NCBI RefSeq assembly: GCF_019209905.1
Contig: NZ_JAHUTM010000003.1
Location: forward strand, 1 to 64,000
Length of the DNA stretch: 64,000 bases
Direction: 5' to 3'
DNA from: Corynebacterium sp. TAE3-ERU12
GTDB lineage: Bacteria; Actinomycetota; Actinomycetes; Mycobacteriales; Mycobacteriaceae
Shown here: positions 37,921 through 47,114 of the stretch, in pieces
How the letters are laid out: every line of letters starts with the position of its first letter
Position numbering within the stretch: the first letter of the stretch is position 1
Notes under the pieces: model-generated
Databases searched by the model: none
Seen by the model: only the letters and a program-made list of their open reading frames with translations
What the model was told of the DNA's origin: nothing
Made by a program: the position numbers and the translations under genes

Positions 37921-39339
37921 CTACAAAATGTCACCCGGCTGGTACTTAGCAGCGACTGGGTAGCGCGTGGCCAATTCCGACACCCGCTTCGCAACCCGAT
38001 CCACCTGCGCGCCGGCCGCACCCGTAAAGGCCGCCCGGTCAGCCAAAACGTCGCTAAGCTGCGCACGATCCAACGGGATGCGGTCATCGTCGGCAAGCCG
38101 CTCGATGAGGTTCTGATCAGCGCCCTTCTCCCGCATATCCAACGCCATCGCTACCGCATGTTCCTTAATCACCTCATGCGCGGTCTCCCGACCCACACCA
38201 GCGCGCACACACGCCATCAAAATCCGGGTCGTAGCCAAGAACGGCAAATAACGCTCAAGCTCACGCTCCAACATGGCCGGGAACGCACCGAAATCAGTCA
38301 ACACCGTCAGGAAGGTTTCCAACATGCCATCGGCGGCGAAAAAAGCGTCGGCAAGCGCAACCCGGCGCACCACCGAACAGGACACATCGCCCTCATTCCA
38401 CTGGTTGCCAGACAGATCCGAAACCATCATCAAGTAGCCGCGCAGCAGCACCTGGAAACCATTCACACGCTCACAGGAGCGAGCATTCATCTTATGCGGC
38501 ATGGCCGAAGAACCGACCTGGCCTTCCTTAAAGCCCTCCGTCACCGTCTCATTACCAGCCATCAACCGGATCGTGGTGGCCAACGAAGACATACCAGCAC
38601 CGGCCTGCACCAGACTCGACAACGCAGTCACATCAAGGGTGCGCGGATAGACCTGGCCGACGGAATCAAAAACATGATCAAAGCCCAGGCCAGCGGCGAT
38701 CTCCTGCTCAAAGGAGGCCAGCGCTTCCTCATCCCCATCAAGCAGATCCAACATGTCCTGGGCAGTGCCCATCGGGCCCTTAATGCCACGCGCCGGGTAG
38801 GTGTCCAGCACATGGTCAATATTCTCCGTGGCCAGCAGCATCTCCTCCGCAGCAGAGGCGAAACGCTTACCCAACGTGGTGGCCTGGGCGGCAACATTAT
38901 GCGAACGACCAGCCATCACCTGATCGCGATGCTGCTCGGCGAGTTCAGTGGTGCGCACAGTGGCAGCAACCATCTTGTCGCGAATCATGCGCAGCGCAGC
39001 AACGACCTGCAACTGCTCCACATTCTCAGTCAGATCGCGGCTGGTCATGCCCTTATGGATATGCTCCGAGCCGGCCAAAGCACAGAACTCTTCAATACGG
39101 GCCTTCACATCGTGGCGGGTAACGCGCTCCCGCTCGGCGATGGAATCAAGATCCACCTGGTCAATCACCGACTCATAGGCGGCAATGACGTCATCGGGGA
39201 TATCGATACCGCGGGCCTGCTGGGCCTTCAGCACAGCAATCCAAAGCTGGCGCTCCAGAATGATCTTGTGCTCCGGGCTCCAGAGGCGGGTCATCTCCGG
39301 GGAGGCATAACGGGTGGCGAGAACATTGGCGATAGTCAC
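37921..39339 (-). CDS. purB: Adenylosuccinate lyase
   Basis: Acts twice in purine synthesis: SAICAR to AICAR and adenylosuccinate to AMP. 472 residues of the fumarase/aspartase superfamily with the signature GSSAMPHKMNARSCE and the catalytic region TSRDLTENVEQLQ. The GTG start follows TAGACT by six bases, and the TAG of this -10 box is the stop codon of ktrA, so a leaderless internal promoter is likely. A 719-codon antisense frame over it is an artefact. Confidence 0.96.
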   Translation of the reverse strand: MTIANVLATRYASPEMTRLWSPEHKIILERQLWIAVLKAQQARGIDIPDDVIAAYESVIDQVDLDSIAERERVTRHDVKARIEEFCALAGSEHIHKGMTSRDLTENVEQLQVVAALRMIRDKMVAATVRTTELAEQHRDQVMAGRSHNVAAQATTLGKRFASAAEEMLLATENIDHVLDTYPARGIKGPMGTAQDMLDLLDGDEEALASFEQEIAAGLGFDHVFDSVGQVYPRTLDVTALSSLVQAGAGMSSLATTIRLMAGNETVTEGFKEGQVGSSAMPHKMNARSCERVNGFQVLLRGYLMMVSDLSGNQWNEGDVSCSVVRRVALADAFFAADGMLETFLTVLTDFGAFPAMLERELERYLPFLATTRILMACVRAGVGRETAHEVIKEHAVAMALDMREKGADQNLIERLADDDRIPLDRAQLSDVLADRAAFTGAAGAQVDRVAKRVSELATRYPVAAKYQPGDIL

Positions 39340-39348
39340 GCCCCCAGT

Positions 39349-40005
39349 CTAGGAGCGCGCCGCGAAGGACTCCACGCTACGCGCCGGTCCACCGGCAAGA
39401 ACCAAGTCACCAGCGGCGAGCACATCGTCGGCAAGCGCACGGCGGAAACGCTGCCCACCCTGCCGCAAACCAAGGATCTCCACATCCCCAGAAGCGTTAA
39501 TCTCACCGACGCGGTGACCCAAGGCAGATACCGGCGGGGCAATCCGAGCAACCGCGAAATCATGGTCGAACTCGACGTATTCCTGCACCCCACCACCAAT
39601 AAGATGAGCAACCCGACGGCCAGTATCGGCCTCCGGGCGAATCACATGGTGACAACCAATCTGGCTAAGAATCTTCGCATGGGCAGGGCTATCCGCCTTC
39701 GCCCAAATCGACGGCACCCCAAAATCCACCACCGCAGAAGTGGTGAGCAAAGAGGCCTCAAGATCCGCGCCAATGGCAACAACAACACGCTTAGCCTCAT
39801 GGACGCCAAGTTCCTGCAACGCACCAGGGATGGTGGTGTCGGCATGCACAATGTGGTCGAAAGAATCCGACAACATCTGCACCCGGCGGGAATCCGAATC
39901 GACGCCCAGCACCTCCACCCCACCGGACATCAACTCCTCGCCCAGCGCCTGACCGAACCGGCCCAGACCAAGAATGACGACGTGAGAATTGTGCTTTCTA
40001 GCCAA
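39349..40005 (-). CDS. ktrA: K+ uptake regulatory subunit KtrA (RCK/TrkA-N)
   Basis: Cytoplasmic gating ring protein of the K+ transporter. 218 residues: Rossmann RCK-N domain with VVILGLGRFGQALGEEL and the acidic end of strand two (VDSD), then a RCK-C domain that in relatives binds c-di-AMP. The start is TTG 40005, preceded by AAAGG at seven bases and overlapping the ktrB stop by eight bases (TTGGCTAG). Confidence 0.9.
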   Translation of the reverse strand: MARKHNSHVVILGLGRFGQALGEELMSGGVEVLGVDSDSRRVQMLSDSFDHIVHADTTIPGALQELGVHEAKRVVVAIGADLEASLLTTSAVVDFGVPSIWAKADSPAHAKILSQIGCHHVIRPEADTGRRVAHLIGGGVQEYVEFDHDFAVARIAPPVSALGHRVGEINASGDVEILGLRQGGQRFRRALADDVLAAGDLVLAGGPARSVESFAARS

Positions 40006-41320
40006 TGAAGGGCCTTTCCTCTGGGTAGGTATAACGGCGCACCTGCGGGCGCATCGCCATGGCGGTTGCCAATGCGACAGGCCCCACACGACCAGCGAAC
40101 ATCAACAAAATAATGTTGAATTGCGCAGCCAGCGGCAGCACACCGGTAATACCTGTTGATAGTCCCACCGTGGCGAATGCGCTAGTGGTTTCAAAAAGAA
40201 TTTGGTCGGTAGAAAACTGCGGGGCGACGAACAGGATGAACGTCGTCGAACCAACAACAAGCAGGACACCAAAAGACAGAATCGACAAGGCCTGCCGCAA
40301 CACTGCCGCAGGCACAGTGCGGCCACCCAGGGCGACGGAATTATCGCCACGCACCTCGGCAATAACCGCGGCAACCAGCACCGCCGCTGTTGTGACCTTC
40401 ACCCCGCCGGTGGTACCACCTGAGCCTGCACCAATAAACATCAAAATATCGGTACCGATCAGTGTCGAGCGGTGAAATTCGGCGTAGTCCAGGGCATTAA
40501 AACCAGCAGTACGGGGGCTCACCCCGGCGAAAAATGCGTTCAGCAGCTTATCGCCGAAAGACAGCCCGGCCATCGCGCCTTCCCACTCACCGAAAGCCAC
40601 AAGCAGCACACCGGCCGGAACCAACACGGCAGTGCCGATAAAAGTAAGCCGCGCTGTGAGTGACCAGCGCCGGGGCCGCAGCCACACCTCACGCAAAACC
40701 GGAAAACCCAGGCCACCAACCATCAGGGCAAAAGCCAGCGGCAAAAGCACCCAGGCGTCAGAAACGAATCCAATGACATTATCGCTGTACAGCGCAAAGC
40801 CTGCGTTATTGAAACCAGAGATGGAGTGAAACACGCCCTGCCATACCGCGCTGGCAAGGGGCATGTCGTAGGCGGAATGAAACCGGGCCGTTAATACGGC
40901 AGCGACCACGACCTCAACAACCAGGGTAAATAGCAGGGTGGCGCGTGCTACAGCAGAGACCGAACCTAGGGCCACACCGCGTCCCTCAGCACTGGCACCA
41001 TCGCGGGCCCGCAGCCCCATCTGGCCGGAAAGAGCCAGGATGGCCAGGGAGGCCAGCGTCATAAACCCGAGGCCGCCGAGCTGGATGAGCACCATGATGA
41101 TGAACTGGCCGATATGGGACCAGTGCGTGGCCGTGTCGACGGTGACGAGGCCGGTCAAACACGCCGCGGACGTGGCGGTGAATAGTGCGTCAGAGGGGGA
41201 AGTGGTGTGGCCCGGCGCGGTGGAAAATGGCGCCATCAACAGGGCTGTACCGATGAGGATGATAGAAGCAAAACCAACAGCCACCGCAGCTTGGGGGCGT
41301 GGCCTACGTACCAGTGCCAT
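39998..41320 (-). CDS. ktrB: K+ transporter membrane subunit KtrB/TrkH
   Basis: 440 residues, four M1-P-M2 repeats with the selectivity-filter glycines: SAACLTGLV, ISGFNNAGF, SPRTAGFN and FATVGLSTG. The third repeat carries the glycine-rich gating loop GAGSGGTTGG. Forms an operon with ktrA. No separate Na+ or c-di-AMP riboswitch is visible. Confidence 0.93.
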   Translation of the reverse strand: MALVRRPRPQAAVAVGFASIILIGTALLMAPFSTAPGHTTSPSDALFTATSAACLTGLVTVDTATHWSHIGQFIIMVLIQLGGLGFMTLASLAILALSGQMGLRARDGASAEGRGVALGSVSAVARATLLFTLVVEVVVAAVLTARFHSAYDMPLASAVWQGVFHSISGFNNAGFALYSDNVIGFVSDAWVLLPLAFALMVGGLGFPVLREVWLRPRRWSLTARLTFIGTAVLVPAGVLLVAFGEWEGAMAGLSFGDKLLNAFFAGVSPRTAGFNALDYAEFHRSTLIGTDILMFIGAGSGGTTGGVKVTTAAVLVAAVIAEVRGDNSVALGGRTVPAAVLRQALSILSFGVLLVVGSTTFILFVAPQFSTDQILFETTSAFATVGLSTGITGVLPLAAQFNIILLMFAGRVGPVALATAMAMRPQVRRYTYPEERPFIG

Positions 41321-41337
41321 TTTCAGGACGATACACC

Positions 41338-42591
41338 CTAGATAGTGATGCGTCCTTCCACTGCGGGCAGGGCAATATCGCGGCGGGCATGGGAGCCTGG
41401 CAGCGAAATGGTGTCCAGGGTTTCATAGGCCCGTTCCCGAGCCTGTTCAAGGGTCTGACCTGTGGCAACGACGTTGAGTACGCGGCCTCCGGCGGAGACC
41501 ACATCCCCTTCGTCATTGCGGGCAGTGCCAGCATGCAAAATGCCATCAGCTTCACGGCCCGGCTCGGCACCCCCAATGGGGTCACCGGTGCGGGTACTGG
41601 CCGGGTAACCATGCGCGGCAAGCACCACAGTCAATGCATAACCATCGCGCCACTGCAGCGGCGGGAGCTGGTCAAGGCTGCCGGTGGCTGTGGCGTAGAG
41701 GGCGTCGGCAAGCGGGGACTCCAGAAGGGCGAGCACCGCCTGCGTTTCGGGATCACCGAAGCGGCAGTTGAATTCGACCACGGCGGGCCCTTCAGCACCC
41801 CAGGCCAGGCCGGCGTAGAGCAGACCGGAGAACGGGCAGCCACGGCGGGCCATTTCGCGGGCCACGGGGATGCAGACCTCGTCAACAATCTGTTGGGTGG
41901 CGCCTTCGGGCAGCCATTCAAGTGGCGTGTAGGCACCCATACCGCCGGTATTGGGGCCGGTATCTCCTTCGCCGACGCGCTTATGGTCCTGGGCGGGCAG
42001 CAGTGGCACGACAGTGGTGCCATCGACCAGGCAGAACAGGGACACTTCGGGGCCGTCGAGGAAGGACTCGAGCAGCACTGGGTTGCCGGATTCGATGACC
42101 TCCCGGCCATGCTCAAAAGCGGCGGCGCGGTCATCGGTGACCACCACGCCCTTACCGGCAGCCAGGCCATCGTCCTTGACCACGTAGTTGGGGCCGAAAT
42201 TATCGAGTGCAGAGTCGAGCTCGGCGACGGTGTGCACTGCCTGGGCTTGGGCGGTGCGCACCCCGGCAGCGGCCATGACGTCTTTCGCGAATGCTTTGGA
42301 CCCTTCGATGCGGGCGGCTTCGCGGCCGGGGCCGAAAACTGGGTAGTCGGCGGCGCGTAGGGCGTCGGCGACGCCTTCGACGAGTGGCACTTCGGGGCCG
42401 ATGACGACGAGGTCGGGGTTGAGCTCTTTGGCTAGCGTGACGACGGCGTCAGCGTCGGCGGGGTCGATGGAATGCAGATCAGCCAGGGCCGTCATCCCGG
42501 CATTGCCGGGGGCGACGTGGAGCTGGTGTCCCTGCATTGCGTTGAGGAGGGCGTGCTCGCGGGCACCGGAACCAAGAACAAGGATGCGCAT
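41338..42591 (-). CDS. purD: Phosphoribosylamine-glycine ligase
   Basis: Second step of purine synthesis, ATP-grasp enzyme of 417 residues. Motifs: [12 protein letters not shown] at the start, [23 protein letters not shown] and [15 protein letters not shown] 42591 follows TAGAAT by seven bases, so a leaderless mRNA is likely; the longer frame upstream overlaps the divergent HIT gene. Confidence 0.97.
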   Translation of the reverse strand: MRILVLGSGAREHALLNAMQGHQLHVAPGNAGMTALADLHSIDPADADAVVTLAKELNPDLVVIGPEVPLVEGVADALRAADYPVFGPGREAARIEGSKAFAKDVMAAAGVRTAQAQAVHTVAELDSALDNFGPNYVVKDDGLAAGKGVVVTDDRAAAFEHGREVIESGNPVLLESFLDGPEVSLFCLVDGTTVVPLLPAQDHKRVGEGDTGPNTGGMGAYTPLEWLPEGATQQIVDEVCIPVAREMARRGCPFSGLLYAGLAWGAEGPAVVEFNCRFGDPETQAVLALLESPLADALYATATGSLDQLPPLQWRDGYALTVVLAAHGYPASTRTGDPIGGAEPGREADGILHAGTARNDEGDVVSAGGRVLNVVATGQTLEQARERAYETLDTISLPGSHARRDIALPAVEGRITI

Positions 42592-42644
42592 ATTTGCGAT
42601 TCTAACTGCCAGCGCAATAACTGCAGTCCCGCTATCTTTGAGAC

Positions 42645-43061
42645 ATGGCAACCGTATTCACGAAAATCATCGAGGGCGAGCTGCCCGGACGTTTCGTCTA
42701 CCGTGACGACACTGTCGCCGCATTCCTCACCATCGAACCGATCGCGTACGGTCACGTGCTCGTCGTTCCGGTGCAGGAAGTGGACCGTTGGACCGATGCC
42801 CCGCCCCAGCTGTGGGCCCGCATGAATGAGGTCGCGCAGATGATTGGGCGCGCTGTGATTGATGCCTTCGACGCACCGCGGGCTGGCTACCTCATTGCAG
42901 GTTTTGAAGTCCCCCATGCGCATATCCACATTTTCCCGGCGCACGATATGTCCGGCTATGACCTGTCGAATGTGCTGCGCAACCCGGACGAGGCCAAAAT
43001 GGATGCCGCCGCAGAGGCACTGCGTGCCGAACTGGGCACCGGCGCTGACGGGCGCTCCTAG
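42645..43061 (+). CDS. HIT-family nucleotide hydrolase
   Basis: 138 residues with the histidine triad [12 protein letters not shown] near residue 90 and the N-terminal [15 protein letters not shown] segment ([13 protein letters not shown]). Hydrolyses nucleotide phosphoramidates or dinucleoside polyphosphates. TATCTT lies six bases before the ATG (leaderless). Followed after three bases by an esterase gene. Confidence 0.93.
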   Translation: MATVFTKIIEGELPGRFVYRDDTVAAFLTIEPIAYGHVLVVPVQEVDRWTDAPPQLWARMNEVAQMIGRAVIDAFDAPRAGYLIAGFEVPHAHIHIFPAHDMSGYDLSNVLRNPDEAKMDAAAEALRAELGTGADGRS

Positions 43062-43064
43062 GCC

Positions 43065-43823
43065 GTGGCGAATACTGCGCCCCTTGCCACCTACGTCACC
43101 CGGAGGGGAATTTTCGAGGACAACTGGCTGGCCAAGGTCACTGAGGAGCGCCCCTACCCGGTGATCTTGTTGCATGGCACCGGGCATTCGAAGAGTGTGT
43201 GGGCCGGCCTTGGCGAGATGCTGCGCGAGGATGGGTGGGCTGTTTTCGCGCCCGATTATGGTTTCCGGGCCACGAACCCGCTGGCGCAATCTCTTGATGA
43301 GTTGCGTGCCTATATCCATGCCGTGCTGTGGTCAACAGGCGGGGAGCGCGCAATTCTGGTGGGGCACAGTCAAGGCGGGCTGCTATCGACACTGCTGTCT
43401 TTTAGCTCCACGGAGCAGATTCGGCATGTGGTGTGTTTAGCGGCACCGAATCACGGCACCCCGCTGGGTGGGCGTGCTTCTGCTCTGCTCAAGGTGCCCG
43501 GCGCGGAAGGTTTATTGCAGAGTTTGGTGCACAGTTATTGGGGCCAGTCCGCGCTGGACCAGATTACCGGCTCTGAGCTGGTGGATTCGGTCGCGGATCG
43601 GGACGTGCTCGCCCCTGGGGTGACCTACACCTGCATCGCTTCGCGCACCGATCAGCTGATTAAGCCATCATCGTCGTGTTTCCTTGACGACGGTGGCGTG
43701 GGCACGGTGGAGAACATCATGCTCCAGGACCGGCACCCGCGTGCGGTCGTGCTTCACGAAGACGTCGCGACCGACGAGCGTGTGCTCGTCATTGTTCGCG
43801 ACGCCTTGCGTGAAGTGGACTAG
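43065..43823 (+). CDS. Alpha/beta hydrolase, lipase/esterase-like
   Basis: 252 residues, GTG start three bases after the HIT gene. Has the oxyanion HGTGHSKSVW, nucleophile elbow GHSQGG (Ser about residue 110) and the segment AAPNHGTPLGG typical of bacterial triacylglycerol lipases of the EstA/EstB type. No signal peptide was found, so it is probably cytoplasmic. The final four bases overlap the convergent pqo gene. Confidence 0.87.
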   Translation: MANTAPLATYVTRRGIFEDNWLAKVTEERPYPVILLHGTGHSKSVWAGLGEMLREDGWAVFAPDYGFRATNPLAQSLDELRAYIHAVLWSTGGERAILVGHSQGGLLSTLLSFSSTEQIRHVVCLAAPNHGTPLGGRASALLKVPGAEGLLQSLVHSYWGQSALDQITGSELVDSVADRDVLAPGVTYTCIASRTDQLIKPSSSCFLDDGGVGTVENIMLQDRHPRAVVLHEDVATDERVLVIVRDALREVD

Positions 43824-45544
43824 GGCCGGGGAATATTGCGCAGATTCGACTTGGCCAGTTGAATCATCTCGCCCACCCCACCGGACATGACAGTGCGTGC
43901 CGACGCCTTGGCGAAACCGCGCAGCTGTTCAAAGTCGATCTCTGGCGGCATTGACATGGCATTGGGGTCGGTGACGATATCGACTAGCACCGGACCATTG
44001 GTGGACAGTGCGTCGGCAAGCTGCTCTTTGAGCCGCTTCGGGTCCTCAATGCGCACCCCACGGATACCGCAGCCTTCGGCGATATTGGCGTAATTGACCG
44101 GCTCGTGGTCGGTCTGGAAATCGGGGTCGCCGGCGGCGAGCATCTCCAGCTTGACCATGCCCAGTGAGGAATTGTTGAACACCACGATGACCACCGGCAG
44201 GTTGTGCCGACGCACGGTGAGCAGCTCCCCCATCAGCATGGCCAGGCCACCATCACCGGATAAGGAAATGACCTGGCGGGTGCGGTCAGTGCAGCTGGCC
44301 CCAATGGCATGCGGCAAAGCATTCGACATGGTGCCGTGGCGCCAGGAACCCAGCACGCGGCGGCGCCCATTGGGGGTGATGTAGCGGGCGGCCCACACGT
44401 TATTCATGCCGGTATCGGAGGTGAATACCGCGTCATCGGCAGCGAGCTTATCCAGCTCGCGGGCGGCGAACTCGGGGTGAATCGGTGTGTGGTTTTCCAC
44501 CCCGGTGGTGTAGGCCTCGACGACTTTCTCCAGCTCGCGGGCGTGATTTTTCAGCTGCTTATGCAGGAATTCGGAATCCTTGGCATCCACCAGCGGCAGT
44601 AGTCGCCGGATAACTTCCGCCGAATCTCCTGCTACCGGGTAGCGCACGGTGGTGCGGCGACCAATATTTTCCGGCTTGGCGTCAATCTGGGCGACGTTAT
44701 CGTGCGGCAGGAAACTCTCGTACGGGAAGTCGGTGCCGATCATGATGGTCAGGTCGGCATCATCAAGCGCGTCCTGGCAGCCGCCGTAGCCCAGCAGGCC
44801 GGACATGCCAACATCAAAGGGATTGTCGTACTGGATGTGCTCCTTGCCGCCAAGGGCGTGGCCGACGGGGGCCTGGATTTTCTCCGCCAGCTGCAGGGTC
44901 TCGGCCCGGGAAGCGCCGGCACCAGCGAAAATGGTGACCGTGGTTGCCTCATTAATCGCGTGGGCAAGTGCCTGGACCTCGTCGTCGGATGGCACTCCAG
45001 CAGGGCGGGTTGCAGTGATCGCGGACTGCAGAACCGGCGAGTCGGCAGCCTTGGACTCGGCGATATCACCGGGCAGCACCAGCACTGAAGCACCAGCACC
45101 AGCGACGGTCGACTGGATGGCGTTGTGCAAAATCTTCGCCCCCTGCGCCGGGGAATTGACCATCTCGCAGTAGCCGGAGCATTCCGCGAACAGCTGCTCG
45201 GGGTGGGTTTCCTGGAAGAAGTTGGTGCCGATCTGCTCCGACGGGATATGCGAAGCCAACACCAGAAGTTTTGCGCCATTGCGGTGGGCGTCGTAGACGC
45301 CTTGGAGCAAGTTCAGGTTGCCGGGGCCGCAGGAACCTGCGCACACGGCGAGTTCCCCAGTCATGAGTGATTCCGCGCCAGCAGCGAAGGCAGCGGAGGA
45401 CTCGTGGTGGACGTGCACCCACTCGATGTCATCATTGCAGCGCACTGCGTCAACGACAGGGTTGAGACTGTCTCCGACGAGGCCGTAGATGCGGCGCACG
45501 CCATTGGCGACGAGGGTGTCGATGAGTTGTTCTGAGACGTTCAT
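43820..45544 (-). CDS. pqo: Pyruvate:quinone oxidoreductase
   Basis: TPP- and FAD-dependent peripheral membrane enzyme that oxidises pyruvate to acetate and passes electrons to menaquinone. 574 residues; TPP motif GDGGLAMLMGELLTVRRHN...NNSSLGM, N-terminal VHHESSAAFAAGAESLMTG with the catalytic Glu. ATG 45544 follows AAAGG by six bases. In C. glutamicum pqo (cg2891) lies in the same larger region as purC/purB/purD and thrE. RamA in this window could affect acetate use, but no site was verified. Confidence 0.94.
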   Translation of the reverse strand: MNVSEQLIDTLVANGVRRIYGLVGDSLNPVVDAVRCNDDIEWVHVHHESSAAFAAGAESLMTGELAVCAGSCGPGNLNLLQGVYDAHRNGAKLLVLASHIPSEQIGTNFFQETHPEQLFAECSGYCEMVNSPAQGAKILHNAIQSTVAGAGASVLVLPGDIAESKAADSPVLQSAITATRPAGVPSDDEVQALAHAINEATTVTIFAGAGASRAETLQLAEKIQAPVGHALGGKEHIQYDNPFDVGMSGLLGYGGCQDALDDADLTIMIGTDFPYESFLPHDNVAQIDAKPENIGRRTTVRYPVAGDSAEVIRRLLPLVDAKDSEFLHKQLKNHARELEKVVEAYTTGVENHTPIHPEFAARELDKLAADDAVFTSDTGMNNVWAARYITPNGRRRVLGSWRHGTMSNALPHAIGASCTDRTRQVISLSGDGGLAMLMGELLTVRRHNLPVVIVVFNNSSLGMVKLEMLAAGDPDFQTDHEPVNYANIAEGCGIRGVRIEDPKRLKEQLADALSTNGPVLVDIVTDPNAMSMPPEIDFEQLRGFAKASARTVMSGGVGEMIQLAKSNLRNIPRP

Positions 45545-45689
45545 GCATGGCCTTTCGGCTAGCGGGTGGGGGCAGGGGCCGCCGGTATTGACAGCCCGCT
45601 TCCCCAATTGAACGCGGTTTTCCTCGTATTCGCCACGCCCGGTGGATCGGAACGAATTACCCCTTACCGATGACTGTCAGCACCTCGGT

Positions 45690-46496
45690 CTAGTACTGCG
45701 CCAAGGAGGCCCGCGCGGCATCTACCTCATCAAGCAGCGGAACTGACTCCGGGGTGCGCTTGCCGTTAATCGCATCCATGACCTCAGGGGGCATACCAGC
45801 GGCGATGAAGTCCTCGTCAGCACCGGGCACACCTTGCAGCCACGCCACAGCGCGGGCACGAGGATCGATACAACGACGTGCCACACGTTCGTGCTCGGTG
45901 AGCCGCTCAAGCTCATCACGCCAGCCCAGACGGGCCATGGTGCGCGCCGCGGCAATGAGGTTCTCCCCCGCCACGCGGTTGACCAGGTTCGGGTTCGGTG
46001 GCGGCTTCATGCCGCCGCGACGGCGCACATACAGGTCCTGGTGACCAATGCCGACCAGCCCACCGCCGGCATCGCGCACCACAGAGGTGTACTGGACGAC
46101 CGTGGAGTAACCACCAGCGAGATCAGCATGGATCTGGTCGATCAATTCGTCGGACACTTCGACTTCAAGGTAGGTGCCGCGACGGCCCGGGCGGATGAAC
46201 TCGAAGGAACCGGTGCGCGTCCAGGCCTCATATTCTGAGCCAAGCCGCTGCATCACCAAGGTGCCGAAAAGCACATCGGTCATAGAGAACAGGGTGCCCC
46301 CGAACGCCACGCCGTGCATATTGGCGTTGAGCCGGTTAACTCGCAGCTCGAGCCGACCACCAGACCAGTCACTGGCAATATCGGTGATCCTGATGCCGGC
46401 AGCAGCCAGCGGCGGCCAGGCGTTAAGAAATTGACGCAGCATCCCCGGAGTTACCCGGTCAGCGAAGCGTCCGACAATCCGTTCCCGTAAAGACAT
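45690..46496 (-). CDS. DUF4442 hotdog protein with long C-terminal extension
   Basis: 268 residues. The first 165 form a hotdog thioesterase-like domain (NANMHGVAFGGTLFSMTD, FIRPGRRGTYLEVEV). The remaining 100 residues are unusual for DUF4442 and rich in charged helices. A shorter paralogue is at 50734. TACATT seven bases before the ATG suggests a leaderless mRNA. Activity unknown. Confidence 0.8.
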   Translation of the reverse strand: MSLRERIVGRFADRVTPGMLRQFLNAWPPLAAAGIRITDIASDWSGGRLELRVNRLNANMHGVAFGGTLFSMTDVLFGTLVMQRLGSEYEAWTRTGSFEFIRPGRRGTYLEVEVSDELIDQIHADLAGGYSTVVQYTSVVRDAGGGLVGIGHQDLYVRRRGGMKPPPNPNLVNRVAGENLIAAARTMARLGWRDELERLTEHERVARRCIDPRARAVAWLQGVPGADEDFIAAGMPPEVMDAINGKRTPESVPLLDEVDAARASLAQY

Positions 46497-46526
46497 ATGT
46501 AAAAATGTAGCGTTTTGTCGCGCGAA

Positions 46527-46979
46527 TTATCCGAACTTGGCTTCATCCCATAGCCACACGAAAGTGCCATCATCGGCTTCGCACCGTAGCCGGGCCGTGC
46601 CGCGCTGGGTGCATTCCGGCCGGTCGGCGGCAACGTCGGCAAGCACATCCTCATCGGGGTTATGGCCCCTGACCAAAGACCGCATGTAGTCCGAGGCGGT
46701 ATCGCAGCTTCCGTCGCCTTCGACACCAATATGCGAAACACCGTAACCATTACCGATCTCGCACACATGAATCGTGCGGGTCTCCACAACAGTGGTGGAA
46801 CCGGCTTCAAGCATTGTGGGCGCCGTCGACTCGCTTGTCGTGGCAGCAGCAAGCACATTGGCGGGCTCATTTTCGCTAGCCACCTTGGCGAATAACGCCC
46901 CGATGAGCAGCGCAGCAGCGATTGCTAAGACGCTGAAAACGATAACCAACGTGCGATTGGTGTTGCTACGTTCCGGCAT
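46527..46979 (-). CDS. Membrane-anchored extracytoplasmic protein of 150 residues
   Basis: MPERSNTNRTLVIVF start after a strong AGGAGG; one membrane segment (about 10-32), then a Ser/Thr/Ala linker and an extracytoplasmic domain with four cysteines (VCEIGNGYG, GSCDTASD, PECTQRG, LRCEADDG) that could form two disulfides. No family recognised. Its promoter must lie within or beyond the adjacent tRNA-Thr gene. Confidence 0.75.
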   Translation of the reverse strand: MPERSNTNRTLVIVFSVLAIAAALLIGALFAKVASENEPANVLAAATTSESTAPTMLEAGSTTVVETRTIHVCEIGNGYGVSHIGVEGDGSCDTASDYMRSLVRGHNPDEDVLADVAADRPECTQRGTARLRCEADDGTFVWLWDEAKFG

Positions 46980-47004
46980 GAGGGCCTCCTGACCTATGCT
47001 CACG

Positions 47005-47080
47005 TGGAGCCGGAGATGGGACTCGAACCCACAACCATCCGCTTACAAGGCGGGCGCGCTGCCAATTGCGCCACTCCGGC
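47005..47080 (-). tRNA. tRNA-Thr (TGT)
   Basis: Cloverleaf with acceptor GCCGGAG/CTCCGGC, anticodon loop CTTGTAA (TGT), T arm GTGGGTTCGAGTCCCAT and an encoded CCA. A -10 box TACGAT (minus strand 47096-47091) puts its promoter over the ribosome-binding region of thrE. Confidence 0.96.
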
Positions 47081-47114
47081 ACTGCGCAACATCGTACAAG
47101 GAAGTCGAAAGGTG

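Noticed and set aside
37849..40008. 719-codon open frame on the plus strand
   Set aside because: It is fully antisense to purB and ktrA, whose products are clear. Its translation is rich in Arg, His, Gln and Thr without motifs; long antisense frames are common in G+C-rich genes.
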